A DNA stretch of 64,000 bases from Candidatus Methylacidiphilum fumarolicum. GTDB taxonomy: Bacteria; Verrucomicrobiota; Verrucomicrobiia; Methylacidiphilales; Methylacidiphilaceae. This document shows positions 26,951-36,226 of the stretch, in pieces. How positions within the stretch are numbered: the stretch's first letter is position 1; each line of letters starts with the position of its first letter. The position numbers and the translations under genes are program-made. The notes under the pieces are model-generated. The model had not been told where the DNA came from. It ran no database searches and saw nothing but the letters and a program-made list of their open reading frames with translations. Where the stretch lies: NCBI RefSeq assembly GCF_949774925.1, contig NZ_OX458932.1:372001-436000 (forward strand), written 5' to 3'.

Positions 26951-27265
26951 ATGAAAATACACTACCAGAATAGGAAAAATAAGAAAAACTATCTCGTAGC
27001 CCTCACTGCTGTTGTCCTTTTTTTGCTTTATTTTCAATCACTGTGTAATGATCAAAAGATCTTTTCCATGACAGGGGTAACGAGAGGTTTTGAAAAAGAG
27101 GATTGGGCAGGATTTTTTCTGGTAACTATTGTTTTTGTGGTGTGGGCAGCGCTTGGGGTTTTTATCTATTATCTTTTTAAAAAATCAAAAGCTCCCCCTC
27201 CCGATTATGCTGAATTCTTGGATCTACAAGAAGACAATGAAGAAGAGAGACTGTGGAAAAATTAA
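26951..27265 (+). CDS. Small two-helix membrane protein in oxidase operon
   Basis: 104 aa from the ATG at 26951 (MKIHYQNRKNKKNYLVA). A longer frame from 26852 overlaps the previous gene and is less likely. Two helices (YLVALTAVVLFLLYFQSLC and FFLVTIVFVVWAALGVFIYY) flank a short loop, and the acidic tail ends EDNEEERLWKN. No family was recognised. The location suggests a role in the oxidase complex. Confidence 0.65.
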   Translation: MKIHYQNRKNKKNYLVALTAVVLFLLYFQSLCNDQKIFSMTGVTRGFEKEDWAGFFLVTIVFVVWAALGVFIYYLFKKSKAPPPDYAEFLDLQEDNEEERLWKN

Positions 27266-27330
27266 AAAATATAAAAAGTGATTTTTGGGTGTAACAAAAA
27301 AATAAGCAAACCTTAACTAGGAGTTGTCAA

Positions 27331-27615
27331 ATGAAAAGCGGGATCTTTGGATATGTAGGGTTGCTGTTAGCTCTTACTATAGACAAAGCTTTTTCTTGTG
27401 GCATTTGCTCGGTTCCCAACTCACCAGCGACGAAAGGGATGTTACCAGCGGTCCTTTTTCTCCTAGGGTTGTTGGGGGTAGTCTTTGGACTATTCATTTC
27501 GTTTTTTATAAAAATGAATAGAAAAGAAGCGGCTTTGGAGCAAGAAAGACAGGTTGAAGATGCCACCAAGCCTCAAGAAACAAGCCCAGAGTTTAGTGTT
27601 GAACGCGGAATATAG
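27331..27615 (+). CDS. Small exported membrane protein with a CGIC motif
   Basis: 94 aa: an N-terminal signal-like helix (SGIFGYVGLLLALTIDKAFS), the motif CGICSVPNSPATKGM just after the likely cleavage site, one further helix (LPAVLFLLGLLGVVFGLFIS) and a charged tail. The paired cysteines on the outer face could bind metal (for example copper for the oxidase) or haem, but this is a guess. An AGGAG site precedes the ATG, and the gene sits 9 bases before the subunit II gene. Confidence 0.6.
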   Translation: MKSGIFGYVGLLLALTIDKAFSCGICSVPNSPATKGMLPAVLFLLGLLGVVFGLFISFFIKMNRKEAALEQERQVEDATKPQETSPEFSVERGI

Positions 27616-27624
27616 AAAGGAATT

Positions 27625-28416
27625 ATGATCGCACTTTTGTTGGAACTTACAGGTATTTCACCAAATGCTGCTGAACATGGACACCAAGTAGATCAATTCA
27701 TGGAGTTGATCTTATGGTTTATGCTTATTCTTTTTGTTATTTGGTTTTCGTTTTTTGTTTATTCATTGGTGAAGTTTAACAGTAAAAAGCATCCTAAAGC
27801 CAATTATGAAGGGCTGAAAGCTGATTGGCCAAAGCATTTGGAGTGGGGAGTTATTTTTGTTGAGATGGTTTTACTCTTCGGCTTTTCCATCCCACTCTGG
27901 GGGAAACGGGTATTGAATCCACCATCGGTTTCAGAGGCGATTGTAGTAGAGGCTATTGCTCAACAATTTGGATGGCTTTTCCATTATCCTGGAGCGGATG
28001 GGAAGCTGGGGAAACGGGATAATTTTCTTATTGATCCAATGAATCCCATAGGTCTCGATAAAACTGATCCGGCGTCTAAAGATGATATTGTTACGATGAA
28101 CGAAATGCATGTGCCTGTGGGAAAACCTTTACTGGTTCAGATTGGTTCCAAGGATGTAGTCCATAATTTCTATGTTATTCAAATGCGGATTCAAAGGGAT
28201 GCGATTCCTGGATTGACTATACCATTGTGGTTTACTCCTATCAAAACGGGAAGATTTGAGATTGCCTGTGGTCAACTTTGTGGAGTTGGCCATTTTGCCA
28301 TGAAAGGCTATCTGGTGGTTGAGTCTCAGGAGGAGTACAATAATTGGCTCAAACAAATGGCTGAAATGAATGCTGAATCTAACAATCATGCACAACCTTC
28401 TGTGGCCGGCTACTAA
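27625..28416 (+). CDS. Cytochrome c oxidase subunit II (Cu-A)
   Basis: 263 aa with two N-terminal helices and a cupredoxin domain. The Cu-A site is complete: the His in KDVVHNFYVIQM, then CGQLCGVGHFAMKG (C215, C219, the His and Met after it). It accepts electrons from cytochrome c and passes them to subunit I. There is no fused cytochrome c domain, so this is an aa3-type, not a caa3-type, subunit. In most operons this gene comes first; here it is last. Confidence 0.93.
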   Translation: MIALLLELTGISPNAAEHGHQVDQFMELILWFMLILFVIWFSFFVYSLVKFNSKKHPKANYEGLKADWPKHLEWGVIFVEMVLLFGFSIPLWGKRVLNPPSVSEAIVVEAIAQQFGWLFHYPGADGKLGKRDNFLIDPMNPIGLDKTDPASKDDIVTMNEMHVPVGKPLLVQIGSKDVVHNFYVIQMRIQRDAIPGLTIPLWFTPIKTGRFEIACGQLCGVGHFAMKGYLVVESQEEYNNWLKQMAEMNAESNNHAQPSVAGY

Positions 28417-28505
28417 CTGAGTAATTTGAATTTAATGTTGGATAGGGCCACTCTCTCTATATATAGTTAATTCTAAAACCGGCTATAAACTAATTTCTAG
28501 AGAAG

Positions 28506-28955
28506 ATGGATTATGATCCTTTCGATTTAACACAACATCCCCCTCGAAGTCCAAGAGTGCAATTAGGCGGGTTCGTACTACTCCCTAGAGTGATTGACAA
28601 GGGAAGAGCATTGCTCAAAGGAAAGATCGGGGAGTATAAGTACAATTGTCCCATGGATCAAAAGCTCTTTTCTTTCCTCCAGATTAATGAAAAACAGTTT
28701 TTGGAGATTCTCTCTAAAACTTCATCAGATAAAGAGGTTTTGAAAGAAATTTTAAAAATATCGCCTCTTTCATTAGCTTTTTGGCAAATTGAAAACTGGT
28801 CTAGTGTTCTGCAGCGAAGCGGCCCTTCAGATCTTGATTCAAAAAAATTTTTTGTAACCTCTCTTGAGCAAATTGCCCCTGATCGAGAGGATATAGTCAG
28901 TTGGTTTGATCTTTTGGATCTAGACGATTATGTCAGCTTTGGAGGAAAGCCTTAA
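28506..28955 (+). CDS. DUF5069 family protein
   Basis: A 149-aa soluble protein. PRSPRVQLGGFVLLPRVIDKGRALLKGKIGEYKYNCPMDQ (residues about 13-52, read in sections) is the hallmark of the DUF5069 family found in Verrucomicrobia, Planctomycetes and some other phyla. The function is unknown. It is separated from the oxidase genes by 89 bases and is convergent with the minus-strand genes that follow. Confidence 0.75.
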   Translation: MDYDPFDLTQHPPRSPRVQLGGFVLLPRVIDKGRALLKGKIGEYKYNCPMDQKLFSFLQINEKQFLEILSKTSSDKEVLKEILKISPLSLAFWQIENWSSVLQRSGPSDLDSKKFFVTSLEQIAPDREDIVSWFDLLDLDDYVSFGGKP

Positions 28956-29053
28956 TTCTGAACAAGAACGGCATTCTATCCCAGTTCATTGAGGAGACTC
29001 TAAAACCGGTAGCTTTCTAAAGGCATTTCCAAGGCTGGATAACTGCATCTTGA

Positions 29054-29777
29054 TCAAGTGGCTAAATGTTTTGCGGTATTTACAGAATTCCTTATCACTT
29101 CGACTAAGGTTTTTAATTCTTCATGATTGAAATTGAAACTTGTATTGGTTTCTTGAAGGTAATAACGTAACGATTTATTTGGATCTTTATGATATGTAGA
29201 AGCTATAAAGCATTGCACATAAGCCTTATCCCTTTGTTCAGGTGACCACTTTTCAATATTAGTACATTGGGCAAAGTTTCTTATACACGCTTCAATTTCA
29301 GGATGCTGTTCTTTCATTACTTTATAACAAAGAGTTTCCAGTGAGCCTTTTTTATCACAATCCGGAAGGAGATGAATTTTTATAGCCGGATAGCCTTTAT
29401 TAGAAGCAACCTCACAGCAACTCATCGGAAAATTTAAACCCTTTCCTTTTACTGCCTTTTCATTACTCAGTTGGGCTACGAGATTTTCAAAAGTTTTTTT
29501 CGGATCTGCTCCTGCATCAGCAATAAACAATATAAGATTGGGCTTTGTTATATCTTTATAATTCACAATAGCGGAATTGAACATTACAGGAAATTTATCT
29601 ATTCCCTTAGCACTCCGTACCTCATATTCATTGATCTGTTGGTTCTTTCCTAATTTTTTCAGAAACACTTCGTCTGCCTCTCCTTCGCAAATAATAAGAA
29701 GGTCTTTTTCTGTGAGAGGGGTATTTTTTGCTTCTCCGAATCACACATGTGGGGGGAATCCTCTTTACTTTAATCAT
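29054..29777 (-). pseudogene. Toprim-like (DUF3226-type) protein, frameshifted near its start
   Basis: The long open part (GTG 29668 to 29054, 204 aa) is missing its N-terminus. In the same frame just upstream lies a Toprim-like beginning, TEKDLLIICEGEADEVFLKK, followed by LILFIADAGADPKKTFENL. A natural start is the ATG at 29777, which overlaps the stop of the ATPase gene (ATGA). That frame joins the Toprim frame only if one A is removed from the A6 run (T6 at 29724-29729). Either the gene is broken or the run contains a sequence error or a slippage site. The fold suggests a nuclease partner to the ATPase; the family call is tentative. Confidence 0.55.
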
Positions 29778-30901
29778 CGTATTTCAAGCCTGGATCTGAT
29801 GGCTGATTCAGCAAATTCTCCAGGAATTACGGATGCCGAAGGCATATTTGTTTTACGATCCTTTTTTGCATGGATAATGGTAAATTCAGTTTCTTTTCCA
29901 GATTCCTTCATAACATCGACAAAATATTCCAGGCATTCGTAGCTATGAGTGGTTGCAAAAACCTGTATTTGGTTTTTTGTGGTAAAATCATTTAACAGTC
30001 GCCATAAACTGTTCATTCGACTCCAGTGAATGCCATTTTCTATTTCATCAACCAGAATGATCCCTTGTGAGGATCTGGAATCGGCAGCGATGAGCAAAAT
30101 AGTCAGTGATTTGTGGGTTCCAGAAGAATAGAGAGGCGAGGAAATTCTTATATTTGGATCTTTTATTTCAAAAAAAACAGCTCCTAGCGGAAAGTCTGGG
30201 GTTACCAATGGAAAAATATCTGTGACTTCAGGGTATTCCTTTTTAAAAGCATCTAAGAAAATACTCTCTTCTTTTTTTTCAATAAAGGCCGACAAAATTT
30301 TTGCTGAAGCGGATGGATCATAAATAACTGGGGAGCCAAAAAAGAACGTATTGGGCACAATTGCTTTGAAAATAACTCCATCCTGAACCATTTTGTTACC
30401 AATAAATCCAATCCAGTTTTCTTCAGGGTTTTTATTATCTTCTTGGATATGAAATTCTAATCGAGGTAATACATGTTCTGGGTTATACCCTAGGTTCACA
30501 TTGGAAGTTTTTGGAGGAGAAAAAGCTTCTTCTTGAAAAGCAGGGGTATAAGAAGGAGTGCTAAAATCATATAAACGGTGGAGTATCAGCTTAACGCACC
30601 AGTTTTTAGAAGAACCCGCCTGTTTCTTATCAACCTGAAAAGATATAGGCGAAGTCGGATCATTAAAATAACGTCCCATTGAAAAGGCAAAAGCCTCTTT
30701 TTGTAAATAGGATGGAGGCACACGATGCTGAGTTAACCACTGGATTGTTCCTGGATTAGGCTTACAAGCAATATAAATAGCCTCAAGAATCGTCGACTTA
30801 CCGGCCGCGTTATCTCCAGTAATAATATTGATTCTAGAGAGACCCTCTAAAGCGAGATCTTTAAAACAGCGAAAATTCGTTATTTTCAGCGAATTAATCA
30901 T
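29774..30901 (-). CDS. AAA ATPase of the SMC/OLD-like group (AAA_15/AAA_21)
   Basis: 375 aa with an ABC-type ATPase core: Walker A GDNAAGKST at residues 29-37 after the start MINSLKITNFRCFKDL, a signature-like SSGTHKSLTILL, Walker B GIILVDEIENGIH and an H-loop ATTHSYECLEYF. There is no long coiled coil. Such ATPases paired with a Toprim-fold protein are known in OLD-family and PARIS-type anti-phage systems; here the partner gene overlaps by 4 bases. The role is inferred from domain pairing, not shown. Confidence 0.8.
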   Translation of the reverse strand: MINSLKITNFRCFKDLALEGLSRINIITGDNAAGKSTILEAIYIACKPNPGTIQWLTQHRVPPSYLQKEAFAFSMGRYFNDPTSPISFQVDKKQAGSSKNWCVKLILHRLYDFSTPSYTPAFQEEAFSPPKTSNVNLGYNPEHVLPRLEFHIQEDNKNPEENWIGFIGNKMVQDGVIFKAIVPNTFFFGSPVIYDPSASAKILSAFIEKKEESIFLDAFKKEYPEVTDIFPLVTPDFPLGAVFFEIKDPNIRISSPLYSSGTHKSLTILLIAADSRSSQGIILVDEIENGIHWSRMNSLWRLLNDFTTKNQIQVFATTHSYECLEYFVDVMKESGKETEFTIIHAKKDRKTNMPSASVIPGEFAESAIRSRLEIR

Positions 30902-31026
30902 ATTCTTTCTTTGGTAAGTTATACTCGTGCGGTTTATTAAAAAAGAAAGAAATAAACTTTTATAAAGGCAGAATCTTCTCTTTTTTTTGATGCACAGCAG
31001 CCCTGTTCATTGTTTCTTTGAAAGGC
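30902..31026. other. Intergenic region upstream of ATPase gene
   Basis: AT-rich, holding the probable promoter of the ATPase/Toprim pair on the minus strand. I see no clear -35/-10 pair that I would assign. Confidence 0.3.
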
Positions 31027-31269
31027 TTACCCTAGCATTTTCTTTTTTAGGATATTCCTTGCCCTTTCGGTGTGGATACTCTGGCCAATTTTTTTGGATT
31101 GGTCGGAGAATTTCACACTATCGAAACGAGTTCCAGGTAATGCTCCATCTTGATTCCTAAAGGATAGACCATGGGTCGCTTGATTATCGTCAAGACTAGG
31201 AATGTTTAAGCGATATCTTAGACGAGAACGTGTCCTTTTGCTGGATTCAAAGCGTTTTTGAGAAACCAT
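31027..31269 (-). CDS. Small basic hypothetical protein
   Basis: 80 aa, starting MVSQKRFESSKRTRSRLRYR, rich in Arg, Lys and Ser, with no membrane segment and no domain that I recognise. No convincing ribosome site was seen. It is the only reasonable frame in the 630 bases between the ATPase gene and the lipoprotein gene and may not be real. Confidence 0.3.
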   Translation of the reverse strand: MVSQKRFESSKRTRSRLRYRLNIPSLDDNQATHGLSFRNQDGALPGTRFDSVKFSDQSKKIGQSIHTERARNILKKKMLG

Positions 31270-31535
31270 GCAAAAGTTGCCCGTAACATACTTTTAAGAT
31301 CTTAACCAAACGAAGTGCTATGCTTTAGGAGCTGGCCAAGGACCTTCTTTGACCACCAATAATGTGGCTTGGTGTATCGGAGGAATTTGGCAGGCAGATG
31401 AGCCAATACTTTCTTTTATCAATAATGAGCTTGTAGCCAGCCTATCCTTAGGAAAGAGACCAAAGAATAGGCTGGCTAGTAGCTACATACAAAAACACCC
31501 AGTTCCAATCTGGAATGGGTCAATAGCTTGCAGCA
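31270..31535. ncRNA. Structured intergenic region, possible small RNA
   Basis: No gene is supported here. Strong inverted repeats are visible: TAGCCAGCCTAT (31434-31445) with ATAGGCTGGCTA (31467-31478), 12 bp perfect, and CCCAGTTCC...GGAATGGG at about 31499-31519. The latter is close to the 3' end of the lipoprotein gene and could act as its terminator. It does not match tmRNA, SRP RNA or RNase P features that I know. The strand is unknown. Confidence 0.3.
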
Positions 31536-31994
31536 TTAGGGGACAACGAAAATCTTGCCTGTGTAAGGACAACGGACTTCCGTTCCTGGAGGAAATCCCC
31601 TAACATCCACCAAACCCGCATCTGGAGCATAAGGGCTTTTTACATATCCAGGCTTTCCAGGGACTGATATCCCTTTTGGATATTTACTTGTGGTTTGTTG
31701 TGCCTGCGAACCTCCAGAAGATCCCCATGGTTTATATTCTCCAGAAACAGGAGGATTGGAGGTAGAAGGACTACCAGCTGTACTTTCTCCTGTAGTTCCA
31801 GAAGAACCGCCTCCAGGCTGGGGTTCGTTTGCTTTTTCAGGCAATTTCCCAGCTTTGGCGCCTTTAGTTCCTTCTGATTCAATTTTTTTTGATTTATTAG
31901 AGCAAGCTAAAAAAGCCAATGAACAAGAAATGAGTAATAGCAATACTTTTTTCACCTTGACAGGAAGGCTACGAAACTTTTTAAAAAAATTCAA
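31536..31994 (-). CDS. Exported lipoprotein with low-complexity linker
   Basis: 152 aa: a basic N-terminus, a hydrophobic segment ending in the lipobox LAFLAC (Cys near residue 31), a Gly/Ser/Pro-rich linker (about 45-100) and a compact end ([32 protein letters not shown]). The C-terminal patch looks conserved and contains a single Cys. The protein is probably anchored in the membrane facing the periplasm; its function is unknown. It lies just downstream of the GH57 genes on the same strand with almost no gap (1 base), so it may be cotranscribed. Confidence 0.7.
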   Translation of the reverse strand: MNFFKKFRSLPVKVKKVLLLLISCSLAFLACSNKSKKIESEGTKGAKAGKLPEKANEPQPGGGSSGTTGESTAGSPSTSNPPVSGEYKPWGSSGGSQAQQTTSKYPKGISVPGKPGYVKSPYAPDAGLVDVRGFPPGTEVRCPYTGKIFVVP

Positions 31995-31995
31995 T

Positions 31996-34038
31996 CTAGG
32001 AATTTAGAAATTTTGTAATTATTTTTAATGTCATCTTTTCCTTAGGCTGCAGATGAAAAGATTTAAGGATCTCAAAAGTGGATCCTTGGTAGTCTTTAGC
32101 GAATAATCCCCTTTCATAACTGACCGTATAGATAGGAAAGTGATAAATTTGTAGGGGTTCTTCAGGCAGAATCCATTGCCAAGCAAGATTTCTGGTCTTG
32201 TCATAAATGGTCCATTCGCTCACCTGCTCTTCTTCAAAAATCATGCCTGGGTTAAGCTTTTTATCCTTAATGAGGATATAACGGTCTAGAGAATCAACAG
32301 AAAGGATCGAATAATTGATTTCACAACAATAAAGCAGTTCTATAGGGACGGTATCGTTATTAGTAATGGTGTAATTGACTTGAAGTTCGCCTTGAGGAGA
32401 AAGAAGGTACTCCTTTCTAATGGTAAAATGGAACATTTTGTTTATGAAATACAGCCCTCCATTTCTTTCCAAGACAACGGATAGTCCCTTTGCATTCTGG
32501 ACGAGCTCCACAATGGTGTAGGGCTGATTGACAAAATCCCCATATTCCAAAAAAGAACTGTTGGCAAAATCATAGGCTGAAGTGGATAAAGGAACGAAAT
32601 GATCTAGAAAGAGAGTCCTTTGATGCCAATCTTCGATATACATGTCTGGAGGAACAGGTTCGGGAAAATAACAGGGATGTCGTTGTAAGGTATTGGCTAA
32701 GTTATAAGAGGTGGGGAGGAAATTAAACTCGGTAATAGAGCCACCATATAAAGGTTCGATACATAAGGAGCAGTGGGAAGAGCGGAGGAAAATTTCTGGG
32801 AACTTATCTGCATCAAAATCATTTTGCTCAATAGGCGGTACAAGATGCTCTGCTTTTTCTTTGATCATTTTCTCAGCCTTAAGAATATGATAAAAGGCTG
32901 AATCTCGAATATAATTACCAAAAAGACCATCTTTAAAGGCATGCCAATACACTGTATGTCCTTGACTTGCCAACAGACAGTCAAAGATTTCTTCCTGGAA
33001 TTCCTTGGGCAATAATCGGATTTTGGCACTGACTTGAAGCATTCTTTTATGGATGTGATTAGCTTCAGGATACTTAGAGAGGAAAGTTAACCAGTGGCCT
33101 CCACGAAAAAACTTGAGGAATCTATCAGCATCAAATCTAACCTTTAAGTCATTGAATGCGGAAATGTAATCTAATGTGGCTTTATACGGTAAGCAAAAAG
33201 GTTGTAGTTCTTTTCTTCCACCTGAAGGCAGGGTGATTATTGGCCAGTAGCCATCAATAAATTCTGATGGCAGTCTGGTTTGAATCCAAGAGGCGTTATT
33301 TTCAAGATATTGCAACCAATTTTCCAGTCGACCTCTATGATAAATTTGCTCTCTGGTATCAGGCCAAAAACCGTAGAGCTCTCCATTTTGAGCAATGCAA
33401 AGAAGTTGCATGCCTTCCCTGTGGCTTATTTGGACGAATGAGGAATGGATATCTTTGATATCTTTAAAAGGAATTTCTTTTGAGAAGGATGAATGATAAG
33501 CGAACACATGAATGGCGTGCTGGTTGAATTGAGTAAGAAATGGCTGTTTAATTTCTGCGGGTGTTATACCAGCATTTTCAAAAAGACTGTCCTCTAAAAT
33601 GGTATATTGATACCCAGATCGGCAGAGTAGCTCGACAAAATAAGGTTCCCATATGGATTCAGCTAGCCACACACCCTTAGGAGACTGACCGAAGGTGTTT
33701 TTCAAAAACCGATTCAATTTTTCAAGCTGCAGCAAGCTATCCTCATTGGAAAGATAACAAAAGATGGGTTCATAAAATCCTCCTCCAAGCAGTTCAATCT
33801 GCTTCTCAGTAATCAATTTTTGAATCAGTTCTATAACCTCTATCTCATTTTCTTGGAGATAGACTAGATAGTTACCGCTAAAATGGAGAGAAAGTCGGAC
33901 TTGCGGATGATCCCTAATCGATTGAAGGAAAGGGAGGGTGGCCTTATGAGTAAATTTTTTCTTGGTTTCAGCAAAAACACCTATGGGCTGATGAAAATGG
34001 ACCACCCAAAGAATATCGATCTTTTTTAAATGAACCAT
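31996..34038 (-). CDS. GH57 family protein, 4-alpha-glucanotransferase-like, acid residue missing
   Basis: 680 aa with the GH57 barrel followed by beta-rich C-terminal domains as in Thermococcus-type 4-alpha-glucanotransferases. Motif 1 HFHQP (residues 14-18), motif 2 [12 protein letters not shown] and the nucleophile region [11 protein letters not shown] are present. In the fourth motif, where the archaeal enzyme has DDGEKFGVWP with the catalytic Asp, this protein reads [11 protein letters not shown], so the general acid seems lost. It may bind glucans without cutting them or use another residue. It overlaps the upstream GH57 gene by 13 bases. Confidence 0.82.
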   Translation of the reverse strand: MVHLKKIDILWVVHFHQPIGVFAETKKKFTHKATLPFLQSIRDHPQVRLSLHFSGNYLVYLQENEIEVIELIQKLITEKQIELLGGGFYEPIFCYLSNEDSLLQLEKLNRFLKNTFGQSPKGVWLAESIWEPYFVELLCRSGYQYTILEDSLFENAGITPAEIKQPFLTQFNQHAIHVFAYHSSFSKEIPFKDIKDIHSSFVQISHREGMQLLCIAQNGELYGFWPDTREQIYHRGRLENWLQYLENNASWIQTRLPSEFIDGYWPIITLPSGGRKELQPFCLPYKATLDYISAFNDLKVRFDADRFLKFFRGGHWLTFLSKYPEANHIHKRMLQVSAKIRLLPKEFQEEIFDCLLASQGHTVYWHAFKDGLFGNYIRDSAFYHILKAEKMIKEKAEHLVPPIEQNDFDADKFPEIFLRSSHCSLCIEPLYGGSITEFNFLPTSYNLANTLQRHPCYFPEPVPPDMYIEDWHQRTLFLDHFVPLSTSAYDFANSSFLEYGDFVNQPYTIVELVQNAKGLSVVLERNGGLYFINKMFHFTIRKEYLLSPQGELQVNYTITNNDTVPIELLYCCEINYSILSVDSLDRYILIKDKKLNPGMIFEEEQVSEWTIYDKTRNLAWQWILPEEPLQIYHFPIYTVSYERGLFAKDYQGSTFEILKSFHLQPKEKMTLKIITKFLNS

Positions 34039-36182
34039 TGTTGTAACTCAAAATCCTCAGAAGGAAATAGGAAATCAATAGTCCCTCTTTCAGGATATCT
34101 TTCCAGGCTTAGATGTTCATGATTAAGGATCCTTACAAAAAAACTAACTTGACTATTTTCTTTCCAACCTATGGCAGCTACAGGCAGAGCTAGGACAAAG
34201 AAATCATCCCAAAAGACCTCTATTGTTCCTCCCACAGGCTGAAAAATACCGGCACTGTCCATGGCTTCAATTTTCTTATCCCATAGGTTACTATCTTTGG
34301 CGACACATTCGACTCTATGGATGGCCGGAGAGATAAAGTCAACGACCACAATTTCTGGTTTTGTTGCTAAGTCTAACCGGAGGTAAAAATTATTTTTATC
34401 AAAACCAAAGAACAGTTTTTTGCCGATCCGATTCGATTGGTACATAGCAGTTTGTTGAACCGAAATGTCAAGGAATCCCGCACCAACCCAATCAAAATAA
34501 TTTTCGAGTCTTCCTGTTAATTTTGGGCTTATGTACAATCTGGGAAAAATATAAGGGACCGGGAGAGAAGGAACATTGATAGGCAGGTCTAGATAAGGTG
34601 GTGGGGTGAAGCCTAAAAACCCATACACATTTTTAAGATGTGAGCGGAAGAGCTCATCAAAGAGTTGATCGGAATCAGTGGAAAAATCTGGACCATACCA
34701 CCAGAACCAATCACTGCCTTCAGCAGCATAAAGACATTTCCAACTTTTAAGCTCAGAAGCATTCCCTTCTTTATTTGAATTTTTAGTTAAAAATTCCCTG
34801 GTTTTCCCCAGCCATTCCCAAGCTTTATTCTCCTCGCTATCTCCAATCCATATATCGAAATCAGCGTTGATCCATGAACCGGTATAAAGCTTATAAACAG
34901 TGTTGGCTGGGGGATAGGTATCAAAATACTCAGAAGCGAGGGTGGTTTTTAAATTCCGATGTTCCACAAGTCCCCGGTAGAAGGAACTAAGAAAAGCCTC
35001 TCCCCCATCGTTAAAAGACTCCCAAGCATTTTCTCCATCCAGAGCGATAAGAACTGCCCCTCTTTTGGGATCAATATGTTTGCAAGTATTCTCAAGGCTA
35101 TGGAGAAGAAAATTAGCCGCTTGTCCTGGATCGTTTTGGGAAGCTTTGAATCCAATAAAATCCGACAGGGGTCTTTCTCTGAAGAGGGCACAAAGAGAAG
35201 CCTCTGGCAACTCTACCCGCCAACCCTGAAAAAGAAGGAGATGATCTTCATGTTTCCCACGCCAATGAGGATCAAGTTCAAGGCTACGGAAGAGAATGGA
35301 TTCATCTGTAAAAAAGTAATCAAATCCTGCTTCTTTGAACAGTGGAAGAAGTTCCGGACAGACTGAGCCTTCTGATGGCCAAAGCCCACGGGCAGGTCTA
35401 CCGAAAACACTCTTCATTTTTTCCTGCCCAAGCTTCAGTTGGTTCAATGCGTCTTCGGGAGCTTTGAATTGAGAGGGGAGGTTAACATAGGGCATGCAGC
35501 GGCGAGCAAAATTGGTGTCATAAATAAGAGGCAGGATAGGGTGGTAGAAGGGAGAGGTGGTGATTTCGATCTGGCCTCTGTCCAGAGCCATTTTATACTT
35601 TGGGATGATGGAGGAAAGGATGGAGTGATGAATTTTCAAAAGCTCTTCTTTTTGCTCTTCGGTATAATTTCCGCCCTGTTTTCTTAGTTCGTTTAGAAAA
35701 GGATACTGCTTTCGGGCAGCATAACCGCACCAGACCAGATTATAAAATACTTGTATGTCTAAGTAATCCTGAGGACTAAAGAGCGAAGTTAATTCTTCTA
35801 ATCTTGCGTAATTAACTACCTTGCCTCTTCTTTGCAAGAGTTCATAGTACCGAGGGATAGGCCGAATCATGGTTTCATAATTTGCTTTGAAAAAATTTTC
35901 CAAAATCTTTTGTTTTTGGATCGGAGTAAGTTCGGTCGCGGGGATTCTGGTTAAAATTTCAACGAAGTCTTTTGCTTCTTTTTGTACTAGTTTTTCAATC
36001 TGCTCGAGCAACACCGGCGTAAAATTAAATATCGTTTTGAGTCCTGGAAATCTTTCCACCATTTCTAACATGTCCAGATAGCTATGAACCGAATGAAGCC
36101 TGACCCATGGCATAAGCGCCACATTGGTAGAATGATCAATGTAGTCGGGTTGGTGCATGTGCCAGAGAAGAAGAATATTCAT
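34026..36182 (-). CDS. GH57 glycoside hydrolase (amylopullulanase/alpha-amylase-like)
   Basis: 718 aa. The five GH57 motifs can be followed: HMHQP (8-12), QIEITTSPFYHPILPL, the nucleophile motif RGLWPSEGSV, the acid motif LIALDGENAWE, and a late substrate region. A C-terminal beta domain (about 540-718) follows. It acts on alpha-1,4 or alpha-1,6 glucans, probably cytoplasmic glycogen, as no signal peptide is seen. It is cotranscribed with the second GH57 gene, and a galT-like gene lies 44 bases upstream, giving a glycogen/sugar-phosphate cluster. Confidence 0.87.
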   Translation of the reverse strand: MNILLLWHMHQPDYIDHSTNVALMPWVRLHSVHSYLDMLEMVERFPGLKTIFNFTPVLLEQIEKLVQKEAKDFVEILTRIPATELTPIQKQKILENFFKANYETMIRPIPRYYELLQRRGKVVNYARLEELTSLFSPQDYLDIQVFYNLVWCGYAARKQYPFLNELRKQGGNYTEEQKEELLKIHHSILSSIIPKYKMALDRGQIEITTSPFYHPILPLIYDTNFARRCMPYVNLPSQFKAPEDALNQLKLGQEKMKSVFGRPARGLWPSEGSVCPELLPLFKEAGFDYFFTDESILFRSLELDPHWRGKHEDHLLLFQGWRVELPEASLCALFRERPLSDFIGFKASQNDPGQAANFLLHSLENTCKHIDPKRGAVLIALDGENAWESFNDGGEAFLSSFYRGLVEHRNLKTTLASEYFDTYPPANTVYKLYTGSWINADFDIWIGDSEENKAWEWLGKTREFLTKNSNKEGNASELKSWKCLYAAEGSDWFWWYGPDFSTDSDQLFDELFRSHLKNVYGFLGFTPPPYLDLPINVPSLPVPYIFPRLYISPKLTGRLENYFDWVGAGFLDISVQQTAMYQSNRIGKKLFFGFDKNNFYLRLDLATKPEIVVVDFISPAIHRVECVAKDSNLWDKKIEAMDSAGIFQPVGGTIEVFWDDFFVLALPVAAIGWKENSQVSFFVRILNHEHLSLERYPERGTIDFLFPSEDFELQQWFI

Positions 36183-36226
36183 GACAATTAAAATTGTTTA
36201 TTGGCTATCATACAAAACTATACAAA

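Noticed and set aside
31270-31535. tmRNA, SRP RNA or RNase P RNA
   Set aside because: None of the conserved core sequences of these RNAs could be found in either strand.
31349-31603. 84-codon plus-strand frame before the lipoprotein gene
   Set aside because: It overlaps the lipoprotein gene on the other strand and consists largely of the inverted repeats. No ribosome site.
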